Positions 17,992-30,498 of a DNA stretch of 64,000 nt are shown here, piece by piece. The position numbers were made by a program, and so were the translations under genes. Position 1 is the first letter of the stretch; every line of letters begins with the position of its first letter. Source of the stretch: Imhoffiella purpurea (GTDB lineage Bacteria; Pseudomonadota; Gammaproteobacteria; Chromatiales; Chromatiaceae); contig NZ_AONC01000003.1 of assembly GCF_000585215.1 (NCBI RefSeq), positions 58,815-122,814 on the forward strand, read 5' to 3'. Below the pieces are notes generated by a model that saw only the letters and a program-made list of their open reading frames with translations, was not told the DNA's origin and made no database searches.

Positions 17992-18795
17992 TCAGTCGCG
18001 ATCCGTCCCCGAGTTCCCTCTGTTGTGCCCCGGACGGAAGCGGCGCGGAAAGGCGTTGTCGTAGAGCTTCGAGGTCCGGGTTTGGGGCCGGGAGCGCGCG
18101 CCGAGCGCCGGACTGACCAGGATGAGCGCCTGACGGTCGATCCCCTCGGCGCGGCAACGTCCGGCGATGTCCTCAAGGGTGCCGCGCAGCACCTGCTCCT
18201 CGCCCGGCCAGGTCGCCTTGTGGACCACCACCACGGAGGCACTCGAGGCCCAGCCGGCCTCTTGCAACTGCGCGACGACCGCATCGATCCGGTCGATCGA
18301 GAGAAAGATGCAGAGGGTGCAGCCATGGGCCGCGAGGGAGACGAGGGACTCGCTCTCGGGCATCTTGGTGCGTCCGGACAGCCGGGTGAAGATGACCGTC
18401 TGGGTAACCTCGGGCAGGGTCAGGGATTCGCCGGCGGCGGCGGCCGAGGCCATGGCCGAGGAGACGCCAGAGACGATCCCGATCGGGATTCCGGCGGCAT
18501 CGAGCGGCCGGGCGAGCTCGGCCACCACCCCGTAGAGGGTGGGATCGCCGGTCTGCAGACGCACCACCGTCTCGTGCCGGCTGGCGCGATCCAGCAGCCA
18601 GGCATTCACCTGCTCCAGATCCATGGACTTGGAATCGGCGATCTCGCAATCCTTCGATGCCCATTCGAGCACCGTCTCGGCGACCAGCGAGCCCGTGTAG
18701 AGGATGGCGCCGGCCTCTCCCAGCAGACGCGCGCCGCGCACCGTGATGAGATCGGACGCGCCCGGCCCGGCACCCACGAACCAGACCTTACCCAT
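17992..18795 (-). CDS. cobM: Precorrin-4 C11-methyltransferase
   Basis: A 267-residue tetrapyrrole methyltransferase of the CobM/CbiF type. VWFVGAGPGASDLITVRGARLL is the N-terminal SAM-binding loop, LQTGDPTLYG the second glycine motif, and IFLSIDRIDAVVAQLQEAGW lies in the C-terminal domain. It makes precorrin-5 from precorrin-4. The ATG at 18795 gives the canonical N-terminus; the longer open frame upstream would cross the divergent promoter region. It is divergent from the cobZ-like pair, so two corrin steps share one control region. The C-terminal tail is rich in Arg and appears variable. Confidence 0.95.
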   Translation of the reverse strand: MGKVWFVGAGPGASDLITVRGARLLGEAGAILYTGSLVAETVLEWASKDCEIADSKSMDLEQVNAWLLDRASRHETVVRLQTGDPTLYGVVAELARPLDAAGIPIGIVSGVSSAMASAAAAGESLTLPEVTQTVIFTRLSGRTKMPESESLVSLAAHGCTLCIFLSIDRIDAVVAQLQEAGWASSASVVVVHKATWPGEEQVLRGTLEDIAGRCRAEGIDRQALILVSPALGARSRPQTRTSKLYDNAFPRRFRPGHNRGNSGTDRD

Positions 18796-18998
18796 GACGG
18801 TCGCCCCCCCTGGATGCCGGATACCTGGAGACTGACGGCTGGAGCAGTTGCATGCTGGCGGGCCCTTACGTATGGTTGCGGGAAAAGTTGAGTATTTTCG
18901 TAGCCGGTTTCGACGCTTGTCAAACTCGGCCGTCCAAGCCTTCTCGGCGACCCCCACCACAGCCACATCCCGCTCCGATCCAGACGACGACAGCCAGC

Positions 18999-20381
18999 AT
19001 GCATCGACCGGACGTCCTCATCATCGGCGGAGGCACGGCCGCCCTATGCGCGGCCATCTCGGCGCGCCGCACCGGCGCCTCGGTGCTGCTGGCCGAGGCC
19101 GCGCCCCGAACGCAGCGCGGCGGCAACACCCGTCACTCGCGCAACCTGCGCTTCATGCACGAGACCGAAACGCCGCTCTCGTCCGGGCTCTATCCGGAAC
19201 AGGATTTCCGCTCCGACCTCGAACGGGCCACGCGCAACGGCGGCGATCCGGCACTGAGGCAGCTTCTGGTCAGGGCGTCGGCCGACGCGGCCGACTGGTT
19301 GCTGGATGCCGGGGTGCATTTCCAGCCCTCAGCGGGCGGCATCCTGCCCGCGTCGCGCCGCACCGCCTTTCTGCTCGGGGGCGGCATGTCCATGCTCAAT
19401 GCGCTCTATGCGACGGCCGAGCGGCTCGGTGTCGAGATCCGCTACGGCTGCGAGGTCGATGCGCTGCGGATCGGCACCGAGGGTCTGGAGCAGGTCCAGA
19501 TGAAAGAGCAAGGCGAATCGGAATGGATCGCACCGGGCGCCCTCGTCGCCTGCTGCGGCGGCGCCCAGGCCAATCGCGACTGGCTGAGGATCCATTGGGG
19601 CGATGCCGCCGAGGGCTTCGTCAACCGGGGCACGCCCTTCGCGACCGGGACCCTGCTGGAATCCATGTTCGAGCAGGGCGCGCGCCGGGTCGGCGATCCC
19701 ACGACGGCCTATCTGGTCGCGGTCGACGCACGCTCCCCGGCCGACGACGGAGGCATCGTCACCCGCATCCGCTGCATGCCGTCCGGCATCGTGGTCGACC
19801 GCAGCGGCCGGCGCTTCGACGACGAGGGCGGCGACACCGCCTCGACACGTTACGCGGTCTGGGGCCAGCGGCTGGCGCGCCGGCCCGGCCAGATCGCCTA
19901 TCTGATCCTGGACGCCCGAGCGCAGCGGGAGGCACCGCCGTCGCTCTATCCACCCATCCAGGCCGACGACCTCCCCGCCCTGGCCGAACGGCTGGAGATC
20001 CCAGCATCCGCGCTCGTCGAGACCCTGGCAGGCTACAATGCCGCCACCCGGCCGGGCGAAAACACCGACGACCCGGACGGCTGGCACACGGTCGACCTGA
20101 ATCCACCCAAGACGCACCATGCAAAGCCGCTGACCGAGTCCCCCTTCTCCGCCTATCCCATGCGACCCGGAATCACCTTCACCTACGAGGGCGTCGCCGT
20201 CGACGCGCATGCCCGCGTACTGCGCCCAGACGGCGGCACCATCCCCAATCTCTTCGCCGCCGGCATGATCATGGCGCCCAACATCGTCCCGCGCGGCTAT
20301 GTCTCGGGTCTCGGGCTCACCATCGGGGTCGTCTTCGGCCGGATCGCGGGAGAGGAGGCGGCACGCCATGCGCTCGGATGA
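18999..20381 (+). CDS. cobZ (N-part): FAD-dependent CobZ N-domain/TcuA-like oxidoreductase
   Basis: A 460-residue flavoprotein of the succinate-dehydrogenase/fumarate-reductase type. The FAD-binding motif is VLIIGGGTAALCAAISARRTG at the N-terminus, and the C-terminus has FAAGMIMAPNIVPRGYVSGLGLTIG. It matches tricarballylate dehydrogenase TcuA and the N-terminal half of CobZ, the precorrin-3B synthase of Rhodobacter capsulatus that replaces CobG. Its position, divergent from cobM in a region of cob genes without cobG, favours the cobalamin role. It overlaps the next gene by 14 bases. A role in tricarballylate use cannot be excluded, but no tcuC or tcuR lies nearby. Confidence 0.8.
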   Translation: MHRPDVLIIGGGTAALCAAISARRTGASVLLAEAAPRTQRGGNTRHSRNLRFMHETETPLSSGLYPEQDFRSDLERATRNGGDPALRQLLVRASADAADWLLDAGVHFQPSAGGILPASRRTAFLLGGGMSMLNALYATAERLGVEIRYGCEVDALRIGTEGLEQVQMKEQGESEWIAPGALVACCGGAQANRDWLRIHWGDAAEGFVNRGTPFATGTLLESMFEQGARRVGDPTTAYLVAVDARSPADDGGIVTRIRCMPSGIVVDRSGRRFDDEGGDTASTRYAVWGQRLARRPGQIAYLILDARAQREAPPSLYPPIQADDLPALAERLEIPASALVETLAGYNAATRPGENTDDPDGWHTVDLNPPKTHHAKPLTESPFSAYPMRPGITFTYEGVAVDAHARVLRPDGGTIPNLFAAGMIMAPNIVPRGYVSGLGLTIGVVFGRIAGEEAARHALG

Positions 20382-21471
20382 GATCGCGACCGAGGCGCGG
20401 CGCGTCCTCGACATCTGCGACGCCTGCGGCTACTGCAACGGCTTCTGCGATCTGTTCGAGGCCGCCAGACGCCGCCCCGCGCTCAGCGACGGCGACCTGG
20501 CCCATCTCGCCAATCTCTGCCATGCCTGCCGCAACTGTCTCTACGCCTGCCAGTACGCGCCGCCGCATGTCTTCCAGGTCAATGTCCCGCGCACCCTGGC
20601 GAGGCTGCGACAGCGCACCTACGCCGAGTATGTCTGGCCCAAGGGGCTCGCCTTTCTGCTGGACCACGGCCGACTCTCCACGTTGATCGTCACCCTGGCG
20701 GCGACCGCGCTCATGATCGGACTCGTCCTGACCAGTCTGCCACCCGAGACGCTCTTCGACCGGCACCTGGGCACGGGAGCCTTCTACCGCATCCTGCCGT
20801 GGGAGACGATGGCATGGATCGGCGCCATCCCGCTCGGCTGGTCGGCCCTGGCGATCGGAATCGGGCTACGCCGCTACTGGCGAGCCACCCGCCCGGGATC
20901 CGCCCGAGTCACGAGTCGCGCATTCGTCAGGGCGTTGCGCGATGTGGTGCTGCTGCGCAATCTCCAGGGCGGCGGCCCCGGCTGCAACGACCTCGACGAC
21001 CGACCGTCGCACGCCCGACGCCGCCTGCACCAGACGCTGGCGGCGGGCGTCCTGCTGAGTCTCGCCGCCACCCTGGTCGCGACCCTCTATCACCATGCGC
21101 TCGGCTGGGAGGCCCCCTACCCCGCCCTCAGCGCACCCGTGGCGCTCGGCACACTGGGCGGAGTCTGCATGACGGTCGGCGCGATTGGACTGCTCTGGCT
21201 GAAGCGGCGCGGAGACCAGACGCCCACCGCCCCCGAATCGCGCCGCGCCGATGCCGCCATCCTCGGCCTTCTGCTCTGGGTCGCCCTGACCGGACTCGCC
21301 CTGCTGATCTGGCGCGAGACCGGAGCCATGGGAATCCTGCTCGCCATTCACCTCGGCGGCGTCCTGGCGCTCTTCATCCTCCTGCCCTACAGCAAGCTGG
21401 TCCACGCCGGATATCGCTTCATTTCGCTACTGATCGAGGCGATGGAGCAAGCGTCGGGACGCAAGGCGTAG
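20368..21471 (+). CDS. cobZ (C-part): CobZ C-domain/TcuB-like Fe-S and haem membrane subunit
   Basis: A 367-residue protein. The N-terminal cytoplasmic part has two 4Fe-4S motifs: Cys17, 20, 23 and 27 (CDACGYCNGFC) and Cys51, 54, 57 and 61 (CHACRNCLYAC). Six membrane helices follow, with histidines suited to haem b ligation (YHHALGW and others). This is the architecture of TcuB and of the C-terminal half of Rhodobacter CobZ, which passes electrons between the membrane and the flavin. The 14-base overlap with the flavoprotein gene shows tight coupling. In R. capsulatus the two parts are fused; here they are separate. Confidence 0.8.
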   Translation: MRSDEIATEARRVLDICDACGYCNGFCDLFEAARRRPALSDGDLAHLANLCHACRNCLYACQYAPPHVFQVNVPRTLARLRQRTYAEYVWPKGLAFLLDHGRLSTLIVTLAATALMIGLVLTSLPPETLFDRHLGTGAFYRILPWETMAWIGAIPLGWSALAIGIGLRRYWRATRPGSARVTSRAFVRALRDVVLLRNLQGGGPGCNDLDDRPSHARRRLHQTLAAGVLLSLAATLVATLYHHALGWEAPYPALSAPVALGTLGGVCMTVGAIGLLWLKRRGDQTPTAPESRRADAAILGLLLWVALTGLALLIWRETGAMGILLAIHLGGVLALFILLPYSKLVHAGYRFISLLIEAMEQASGRKA

Positions 21472-24225
<2,754 letters not shown>

Positions 24226-24238
24226 CAGATAGGGTACT

Positions 24239-25141
24239 TCAGCGCTTCACGCCGCTCGCCATGACGTAGTCGAGACCGGAATAGACGCTTTCGGGATCGA
24301 GCCGAAGCGACATCCGGGCGACGGCCCGGGCGAGCGGATGCAGCCGGCGCAGCGACTGGGGATGCTCGCGCAGATAGGCGTGCATGGGCGCATAGACGCG
24401 ATCGCGGATCGACTCGATGCGGATGGAATCGAACCCCTGCGCGACCAAGCGCTCGCGATAGCCCTCGATGCCGTAGACGTTGGCGTCCGGCACGGCGAAT
24501 TTGTTCGCCATCATCCCCCAGGAGAGTCGCTGGAGCGCGCGCGCCTTCCGGCCCTCGGCCGTCGGCATCGGCAGGATGTCGGCCGTCACCAGCCGTCCAC
24601 CTGGACGCAGCACGCGCCAGGCCTCGCGAAAGAAGTCCTCCCGGGTGTCGAAATGGAAGGCGCATTCGAGCGCCATGACCCTGTCGACCGAGGCATCGGG
24701 GATCGACATCCGGGTGGCCGACCCCAGACGCAGATCGATACGCTCTTCCAACCCCAGGTCGGAGACACGACGCTGCGCCACCTCCACCTGCGAGGCGGTC
24801 GGATTGAGTCCGACGATCCGTCTCGGACCACAGCGTTGCGACCAGAGGATGTCCTGATCGCCGAATCCGTAGCCGACGTCCAGCACCTCGTCGGACGCAC
24901 TCAGATCGGCCCAGTCGGCCATCAGCATGACCAGGGACTCGCTCGCCTCGTCGGCATCGGCGGTGGAACCGGTCCAGTATCCCAGGTTCAGATAGAGGGC
25001 CTTCTCTGTGACGGATCCCATCGACAAGAGGTCGTAGATCCTGGTCACATGGAGCCGCTTGAATGGATTGAACAACCAATTCAGGTGACCCAGAACGTCG
25101 CGGGACGTCCGGTCTCGAAGCGTGAGTGACTCGCTATTCAC
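24239..25141 (-). CDS. Class I SAM-dependent methyltransferase
   Basis: A 300-residue soluble methyltransferase. Motif I is VLDVGYGFGDQDIL (about residues 86-99), post-motif VGLNPTASQVEVAQRRV, and RVMALECAFHFDTREDFFREAWRVLRPGGR covers motifs II and III. The general build resembles small-molecule methyltransferases of the cyclopropane-synthase/tocopherol-methyltransferase group (NLGYWTG near the N-terminus), so a lipid or quinol-like acceptor is plausible but unproven. It is convergent with katG, separated by repeat A. The next gene upstream is divergent, so it is a single-gene unit. Confidence 0.8.
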   Translation of the reverse strand: MNSESLTLRDRTSRDVLGHLNWLFNPFKRLHVTRIYDLLSMGSVTEKALYLNLGYWTGSTADADEASESLVMLMADWADLSASDEVLDVGYGFGDQDILWSQRCGPRRIVGLNPTASQVEVAQRRVSDLGLEERIDLRLGSATRMSIPDASVDRVMALECAFHFDTREDFFREAWRVLRPGGRLVTADILPMPTAEGRKARALQRLSWGMMANKFAVPDANVYGIEGYRERLVAQGFDSIRIESIRDRVYAPMHAYLREHPQSLRRLHPLARAVARMSLRLDPESVYSGLDYVMASGVKR

Positions 25142-25338
25142 GTGCGGCTGACTCCAGTCGACTATCGTATTCCCCCGGATCTGCGGCTGCTCGGCACCAG
25201 ATCAACCATGGCCCGACCGAGGCATTACGACGCGGTTCGGATTCATGGATCGGCTCGCGCAGGGTTTAAGATAGCGCCGCGCGCCTGTCGGGGCCGAAAC
25301 CTTCGATTCCCGTTCACCCCAGCATCCATCGCAAGGAG

Positions 25339-25890
25339 ATGAACTTGAAAAACAGATACACATTTCTGCAACGTCTGACTCACTGGCTGATCGCCCTCAT
25401 GGTCTTCGGGCTGCTCCTCGGCGGCCTCGCCTTCTGGGCGCTCGGATACGAGGGTCTGTCCAAGATGCTCGGCGAGGACACGGCCGGCATGCTCTTCATG
25501 TACCACAAGAGCTTCGGCATCCTGGTCCTGGCGCTGACCTTCCTGCGTCTCTGGCTGCGCCGGCTCACGCCCGCGCCGGCCTACGATCCGCCGCTCGGGC
25601 TCCTCGAGCGCATGGTCGGCGGCAGCATCCATCTGCTGCTCTATCTGTTCCTGATCGCCGTTCCGGTCGTCGGACTGGTCGCCACCGCCGCCTCCGGCCA
25701 TCCGATCCAGTTCTTCGACGCCCAGTTGCCGAGCATCATCGACGAGAACAAGGAGTTGGGCGCCACGCTCTTCGCCTATCACGGTCTCGGCGGTCTGATC
25801 GTCGCCGGTCTGCTGCTGATCCACATCGCGGCCGGACTCAAACACTGGAAACTGAAAGACGGCATCATGACCCGCATTTCGCTGCCCTGA
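25339..25890 (+). CDS. Cytochrome b561 family protein
   Basis: A 183-residue inner-membrane dihaem cytochrome with four helices. Conserved haem-ligand histidines are RLTHWLIALMVFGLLLG in helix 1, MYHKSFGILVL in helix 2, and HGLGGLIVAGLLLIHIAAGLKHW in the last pair. The family oxidises ubiquinol, and the E. coli member (CybB) is a superoxide:ubiquinone oxidoreductase. GGAGAT lies about 6 bases before the start. The gene is close (65 bases) to cobK on the same strand and may share its transcript, but no functional tie is obvious. Confidence 0.9.
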   Translation: MNLKNRYTFLQRLTHWLIALMVFGLLLGGLAFWALGYEGLSKMLGEDTAGMLFMYHKSFGILVLALTFLRLWLRRLTPAPAYDPPLGLLERMVGGSIHLLLYLFLIAVPVVGLVATAASGHPIQFFDAQLPSIIDENKELGATLFAYHGLGGLIVAGLLLIHIAAGLKHWKLKDGIMTRISLP

Positions 25891-25954
25891 GGAGGGCCGG
25901 CCAGGGACGGCCGACAGACGGATCCCCCAAGCCACAGATGAGGACAAGCACACG

Positions 25955-26743
25955 ATGAAGGAACGGATCCTGATACTCGGCGGAACCACGGAGGCCTACG
26001 CGCTCGCCGAGGCACTTTCCAACCATGAGGATCTGCGAGTCATCAACTCGCTCGCGGGACGCACGAGCGACCCGCGTCTGCCGGCCGGAGAGACCCGCAT
26101 CGGCGGTTTCGGTGGACCCGAGGGACTGACCGAGTATCTGCGCGAGCAGCGCATCCGCGCGGTCTTCGACGCGACCCATCCATTCGCCGCCACCATGGGC
26201 TGGAACGCGCATCAGGCCTGCCGCGAGGCCGGCGTCCCCCTGCTGCGTCTAGAGCGTCCGGCCTGGATGCCCGAGGAGGGGGACCGTTGGGAACTGATCC
26301 AGGGCTGGGACCAGGGCGTGAATGCGCTGCAGGAAGGCGGCTCCCGTCGGGTACTGCTGGCCGTCGGGCGCCAGGAGCTCACCCCCTTCGCCGGACTGGA
26401 CGGCATCTGGTTCCTCATCCGCGCGGTGACGGCACCGGACCCGATGCCCGACTTCCCCGCGGCCGAGCTGCTGCTCGCTCGCGGCCCCTTCGATCTCGAC
26501 AGCGAGCGCATCCTGCTCGACGACTACGGCATCGACACCATCGTCTGCAAGAACAGCGGCGGCGGTGCGACGGCTGCCAAGCTGATCGCCGCCCGCGAGC
26601 GCGGCATCCGCGTCATCCTGCACCAGCGGCCGAGCCGGCCCGCCGTTGCGCTGGCTACCAGCGTCGAGGGCGCGCTCAACTGGCTGGAGATCCGGAGGGA
26701 GCAATGGCGCTGCGAGCGCGAACCGATACGAGCGGCCGGCTGA
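25955..26743 (+). CDS. cobK: Precorrin-6A reductase
   Basis: A 262-residue NADPH-dependent reductase of the CobK/CbiJ family that reduces precorrin-6A to precorrin-6B. The N-terminal nucleotide-binding motif is ILILGGTTEAYALAEAL; DATHPFAATMGWNA and VCKNSGGGATAAKLIAARERG are family signatures. It is read toward cobJ, and a long repeat-B hairpin between the two convergent genes probably ends both transcripts. The last 15 residues (QWRCEREPIRAAG) are unlike the family core. Confidence 0.95.
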   Translation: MKERILILGGTTEAYALAEALSNHEDLRVINSLAGRTSDPRLPAGETRIGGFGGPEGLTEYLREQRIRAVFDATHPFAATMGWNAHQACREAGVPLLRLERPAWMPEEGDRWELIQGWDQGVNALQEGGSRRVLLAVGRQELTPFAGLDGIWFLIRAVTAPDPMPDFPAAELLLARGPFDLDSERILLDDYGIDTIVCKNSGGGATAAKLIAARERGIRVILHQRPSRPAVALATSVEGALNWLEIRREQWRCEREPIRAAG

Positions 26744-26760
26744 ACCCGCAGACAAGAATC

Positions 26761-26828
26761 GAACCGCAAAGCGCGCAAAGGATCTGGTGAGAGTGCTCCT
26801 CGTGGCGTCCTTTGCGCCTTTGCGGTTC
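26761..26828. repeat. Repeat family B inverted pair (B1)
   Basis: GAACCGCAAAGCGCGCAAAG (26761-26780) and CTTTGCGCCTTTGCGGTTC (26810-26828) form a large hairpin between convergent cobK and cobJ. The same unit occurs at five other sites in the window. Here the pair probably serves as a bidirectional terminator, though no T-run follows. Confidence 0.85.
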
Positions 26829-26838
26829 GAATATCCGA

Positions 26839-27633
26839 TCAGCCGCGCGGAGCCTCGGGGTACCAGCGCGGGGTGTAGACCCAGGCGCCGCCGTCCGAAC
26901 GCGGGAATTGGCGGGTCAGCGAGGATCCGACGATGACCAGGGTGCGCATGTCCACCTGCTCGGGACGCACCTCGGCCAGGGTCGTGGCGATGACGCGCTC
27001 GTCCGGACGCCCCACGTCGCGACCCAGCACGACCGGGGTCTCGGGCGCGCGATGACGCCTCAGCAGTTCCAGTGCCTCGCCCAGCTGCCAGGGCCGAGCC
27101 TTGGAGAGCGGGTTGTAGAGCGCGATCACGAAATCCGCCAGGGCGGCATGCTCCAATCGCAGCAGAATCTGGGACCAGGGCTTGAGGTTGTCCGACAACG
27201 AGATGGTACAGAAGTCGTGCCCCAACGGAGCGCCGATGCGCGCGGCCGTCGCCTGGGCCGCCGAGATGCCCGGCAGGATCGCCAGATCCACGGTCCTCCA
27301 GCTCGGATCCGAGGCCCCGTCCAGCGCCTCCATCACGGCCGTCGCCATGGCGAAGACGCCCGGATCGCCCGAGGAGACCACCACCACGCGCCGCCCCTGG
27401 GCGGCCAGCTCGAAGGCCAGCCGGGCGCGGTCCATCTCGCGGCGGTTGTCCGAATCCAGGATGCGCTGATCGGGACGGAAGGGTCCCGCCATCTCCACAT
27501 AGGTGGTGTAGCCGACGATGTCCTGCGCCCGGTCGAGCTCCTCGCGGACGGCCGGCGCCATCAGCTCGGCGGCACCCGGCCCCAGACCGATCACGGCCAG
27601 CCGTCCTCGTGCGTCCTTCGCCGGATCAGACAT
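26839..27633 (-). CDS. cobJ: Precorrin-3B C17-methyltransferase
   Basis: A 264-residue tetrapyrrole methyltransferase of the CobJ/CbiH type, which methylates C17 and contracts the ring to give precorrin-4. [18 protein letters not shown] is the N-terminal SAM loop, [13 protein letters not shown] the second motif, [30 protein letters not shown] the CobJ-specific segment, and [14 protein letters not shown] another hallmark. It overlaps the end of cobI by 8 bases, forming cobH-cobI-cobJ on one transcript. The normal single-domain length excludes the CobJ-CbiG fusions found in some bacteria. Confidence 0.96.
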   Translation of the reverse strand: MSDPAKDARGRLAVIGLGPGAAELMAPAVREELDRAQDIVGYTTYVEMAGPFRPDQRILDSDNRREMDRARLAFELAAQGRRVVVVSSGDPGVFAMATAVMEALDGASDPSWRTVDLAILPGISAAQATAARIGAPLGHDFCTISLSDNLKPWSQILLRLEHAALADFVIALYNPLSKARPWQLGEALELLRRHRAPETPVVLGRDVGRPDERVIATTLAEVRPEQVDMRTLVIVGSSLTRQFPRSDGGAWVYTPRWYPEAPRG

Positions 27634-28366
27634 CCGAGCCCTGCCAGCGTTCGCCCGGAATCAGGACCATCGAGAAATAGGGCACGGTCTCGGGGGCGAT
27701 CTCGGCGAAGGGACGCACGCATTCGCCCTCCATGGTCGCCCGCTCCACATAGAGCGCCCGTTTTTCCAGCCCGAGTTTGGTGATGACCCGGCGGATCTTC
27801 TCGAAGTTGCTGCCCAGCTTCATGATGGCGGCCGCCTCGACCCCGTCGAGCATCTCGGCCAGGGTTTCCTCGGGCAGCGTGCCGGGCAGCACCTGGAGCC
27901 GTTGGTCGCGATAGACCAGCGGGGTGCGCAATACCGAAGCACTGGCGACCACCGAGCAGACCCCCGGGACCACCTCGGTCTCGAAGCGGTCGGCCAGACG
28001 ATCGTAGAGATACATGAAGGAGCCGTAGAAGAAGGGATCGCCCTCGCAGAGCACCGCCACGTCGCGTCCCGCCTCCAGATGCTCGGCGATCGACTCGGCC
28101 GATTCATCGTAGAAGCGGCGCATGGCCCCCTCGTAATCGTAGGGCGGCGGCGGCTTCCTGCCGGTGACCGGATAGATCAGCGGCAGCAGCTGTTGATGCT
28201 CGGAATCGAGATAGTCCTCGACGCTGGTCAGCGCATTGCCGCGCTTCTCCTTCGCCGCGTAATAGGCCACCACGGGCGCCGCGCGCAGATAGCGCAGCGC
28301 CTTGACCGTGATGAGCTCGGGATCGCCCGGACCGACGCCCAGGCCGAACAAACGCCCCTGCGCCAT
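27626..28366 (-). CDS. cobI: Precorrin-2 C20-methyltransferase
   Basis: A 246-residue methyltransferase of the CobI/CbiL type that makes precorrin-3[21 protein letters not shown] is the SAM loop; [22 protein letters not shown] and [23 protein letters not shown] are diagnostic. The start at 28366 gives the canonical N-terminus; the frame is open well upstream inside cobH but in shadow sequence. It lies 5 bases after the cobH stop and overlaps cobJ by 8 bases. This order matches the pathway H-I-J arrangement common in purple bacteria. Confidence 0.96.
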   Translation of the reverse strand: MAQGRLFGLGVGPGDPELITVKALRYLRAAPVVAYYAAKEKRGNALTSVEDYLDSEHQQLLPLIYPVTGRKPPPPYDYEGAMRRFYDESAESIAEHLEAGRDVAVLCEGDPFFYGSFMYLYDRLADRFETEVVPGVCSVVASASVLRTPLVYRDQRLQVLPGTLPEETLAEMLDGVEAAAIMKLGSNFEKIRRVITKLGLEKRALYVERATMEGECVRPFAEIAPETVPYFSMVLIPGERWQGSDV

Positions 28367-28371
28367 GACGA

Positions 28372-28995
28372 TCAGTGATCCCGACCGAGCGCGTTGACCG
28401 CGGCGGCGGCCATGGCGCTCCCGCCACGACGTCCGCGCAGGGTCACGAAGGGAACGCCGCGGCTGTCCTCGGCCAGGGCCTCCTTGGACTCGACCGCGCC
28501 GACGAAGCCGACCGGAAAGCCGAGGATCAGCGCCGGTCTGGGGGCGCCCGCGTCGAGCATCTCCAGCAGACGGAAGAGCGCGGTCGGCGCATTGCCGACC
28601 ACCACGATCGCGCCTTCGAGCCGGGGACGCCACAGCTCCAGCGCCGCCGCGGTGCGAGTATTGCCGAGCTGCTTGGCGAGACCGGGAACGCGGGGATCCT
28701 GAAGCGTGCAGAGGACTTCGTTCTCGGCCGGAAGACGGGCGCGGGTGATGCCCTCGGCCACCATGCGGCTGTCGCACAGGATGGGAGCCCCACCCTCGAG
28801 GGCGGTCCGACCGGCAGCCCCGGCGCCGTCCGAAAAGATCAGATCCTCGAGAACGTCGGGCATACCGCAGGAATGCACGACCCTGACAGCCAGCGCCTCC
28901 AGATCGGCCGGCAGACGATCGAGATTCGCCTCGGCGCGGATGATGGCGAAGGATTGGCGATAGATGTCATGAGCATCGCGATTGTATTCGATCAT
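28372..28995 (-). CDS. cobH: Precorrin-8X methylmutase
   Basis: A 207-residue methylmutase of the CobH/CbiC family that moves the C11 methyl group to C12 and gives hydrogenobyrinic acid. [20 protein letters not shown] carries the conserved histidine (near residue 41), and [31 protein letters not shown] and [18 protein letters not shown] are signatures. It is the first gene of cobH-cobI-cobJ. Its start faces the divergent cobL start across about 184 bases. Confidence 0.96.
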   Translation of the reverse strand: MIEYNRDAHDIYRQSFAIIRAEANLDRLPADLEALAVRVVHSCGMPDVLEDLIFSDGAGAAGRTALEGGAPILCDSRMVAEGITRARLPAENEVLCTLQDPRVPGLAKQLGNTRTAAALELWRPRLEGAIVVVGNAPTALFRLLEMLDAGAPRPALILGFPVGFVGAVESKEALAEDSRGVPFVTLRGRRGGSAMAAAAVNALGRDH

Positions 28996-29179
28996 TGTGG
29001 GTCTCTAACGCGCGGCGATACCGATCGACGCGGACTCGGGCGAGTCCAGGCGGAGGCGGGGCGAAAAGGCTGGCCGACAGGTAAGCGTGAACTGGTGGAT
29101 ATACTCTATAGTGAAGAGCGGGATTATAATCTCGGCCCGAGAGATATACCACCATCCCGCCAGACCGAGCCACAGACGC

Positions 29180-30427
29180 ATGCCCCCAATCGACCCACCG
29201 GCAGACACCGAACCCACCACCCCCTGGCTGACCATCGTCGGTATCGGTGAAGACGGGCTGGACGGACTCGGCGAGGAGGCCCGTCGCGCGATCGCCGAGG
29301 CCGAGATCCTCTTCGGCGGCGAGCGTCATCTCGCGCTGGTTCCGGAGAGACCGGGAATGGAACGCCACCCCTGGCCGAGCCCGTTCGGCCTCGCCTACGA
29401 GCGGCTGCTCGCCCGTCGGGGCACGCGCGTTTGCGTGCTCGCCAGCGGCGACCCCATGTTCTTCGGCATCGGCGGCAGCCTCGCGAGCCGGATCCCGCCC
29501 GATGAGATGCGCATCCTGCCCGCCCCTTCCTCGGTCTCGCTGGCCGCGGCCCGACTCGGATGGCCATTGCAGAATACGCGCGTCATCCCCGCGCACGGCC
29601 GACCGCTGGAACGGGTCAATCTGCATCTGGCCGAGGGCGCGCGACTGCTGATCCTCTCCGCCGACGGCGAGACGCCGGCCCGGCTCGCCGCGCAACTGAC
29701 CGAACGCGGCTTCGGCGCCAGCCGGCTCGGCGTCTTCGAGCGGGTCGGCGGCCCCGATGAGCGCAGACTGGACGGGATCGCCGGCGATTGGACCCACCCG
29801 AGCTGCGCCGCGCTCAACCTGATCGCGGTCGAATGCCATGCCGGCCCGGATGCACGCCCGCTGTCGCGCCGCTGCGGACTGCCCGACGACGCCTTCGTCC
29901 ACGAGGGCCAGATCACCAAGCGCGACGTCCGCGCGGCCTCCCTGTCCAGGCTGGCCCCGCTGCCCGGCGAACTGCTGTGGGACGTGGGCGCCGGGAGCGG
30001 ATCCATCGGGATCGAATGGATGCGTGCCGAGACCGGCTGCCGCGCCATCGCCATCGAGCCCGATGCGGCGCGCCGAGACCTGATCGACCGGAACCGCAAA
30101 CGGCTCGGCGTCCCCGAACTCCAGATCGTCGCCGGACGCGCCCCCGATGCACTGCAAGACCTGCCAACGCCCGACGCCGTTTTCATCGGCGGCGGACTCA
30201 CGGCCGATGGCGTCGCCGAGCGCTGCTGGGAGGCACTGAAGCCGGGCGGCCGCCTGGTCGCCAACGCCGTCACCCTCCAGAGCGAGGCATTCCTGGTCGC
30301 CCTGCGCGCGCGCATCGGCGGCGAACTCACCCGCCTCTCGGTCTCCCACGCCACCCCGCTCGGGCGCTTCGACGGCTGGCGCACCGCCATGCCCGTCACC
30401 ATCCTCGCCGCCGTGAAGCCGGATTGA
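29180..30427 (+). CDS. cobL: Precorrin-6Y C5,15-methyltransferase (decarboxylating), CbiE-CbiT fusion
   Basis: A 415-residue two-domain enzyme. The N-terminal half is a CbiE-type tetrapyrrole methyltransferase ([37 protein letters not shown]). The C-terminal half is a CbiT-type class I methyltransferase ([17 protein letters not shown], then [18 protein letters not shown]). Together they methylate C5 and C15 and decarboxylate to precorrin-8X. I chose 29180 because the first conserved strand begins about 15 residues later; an earlier in-frame start at 29087 would add a non-conserved segment. It is divergent from cobHIJ. The gap includes A/T-rich TATAAT bases near 29125 that could be a -10 element. 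Confidence 0.94.
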   Translation: MPPIDPPADTEPTTPWLTIVGIGEDGLDGLGEEARRAIAEAEILFGGERHLALVPERPGMERHPWPSPFGLAYERLLARRGTRVCVLASGDPMFFGIGGSLASRIPPDEMRILPAPSSVSLAAARLGWPLQNTRVIPAHGRPLERVNLHLAEGARLLILSADGETPARLAAQLTERGFGASRLGVFERVGGPDERRLDGIAGDWTHPSCAALNLIAVECHAGPDARPLSRRCGLPDDAFVHEGQITKRDVRAASLSRLAPLPGELLWDVGAGSGSIGIEWMRAETGCRAIAIEPDAARRDLIDRNRKRLGVPELQIVAGRAPDALQDLPTPDAVFIGGGLTADGVAERCWEALKPGGRLVANAVTLQSEAFLVALRARIGGELTRLSVSHATPLGRFDGWRTAMPVTILAAVKPD

Positions 30428-30498
30428 CATGCATCCAGACTGGATAGCGAATAACATAGGGATCGAAAGTTCCCCTCATCGAGAAAGGTCGCCGTACC

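Noticed and set aside
18796..18998. A cobalamin riboswitch in the cobM-cobZ divergent region.
   Set aside because: No B12-box-like core is visible on either strand. Other cob gene leaders in the window are too short or filled with repeats.
18999..21471. A catabolic tricarballylate operon.
   Set aside because: Not fully excluded, but there is no tcuC transporter or tcuR regulator, and the neighbours are cobalamin genes, so the CobZ role is preferred.
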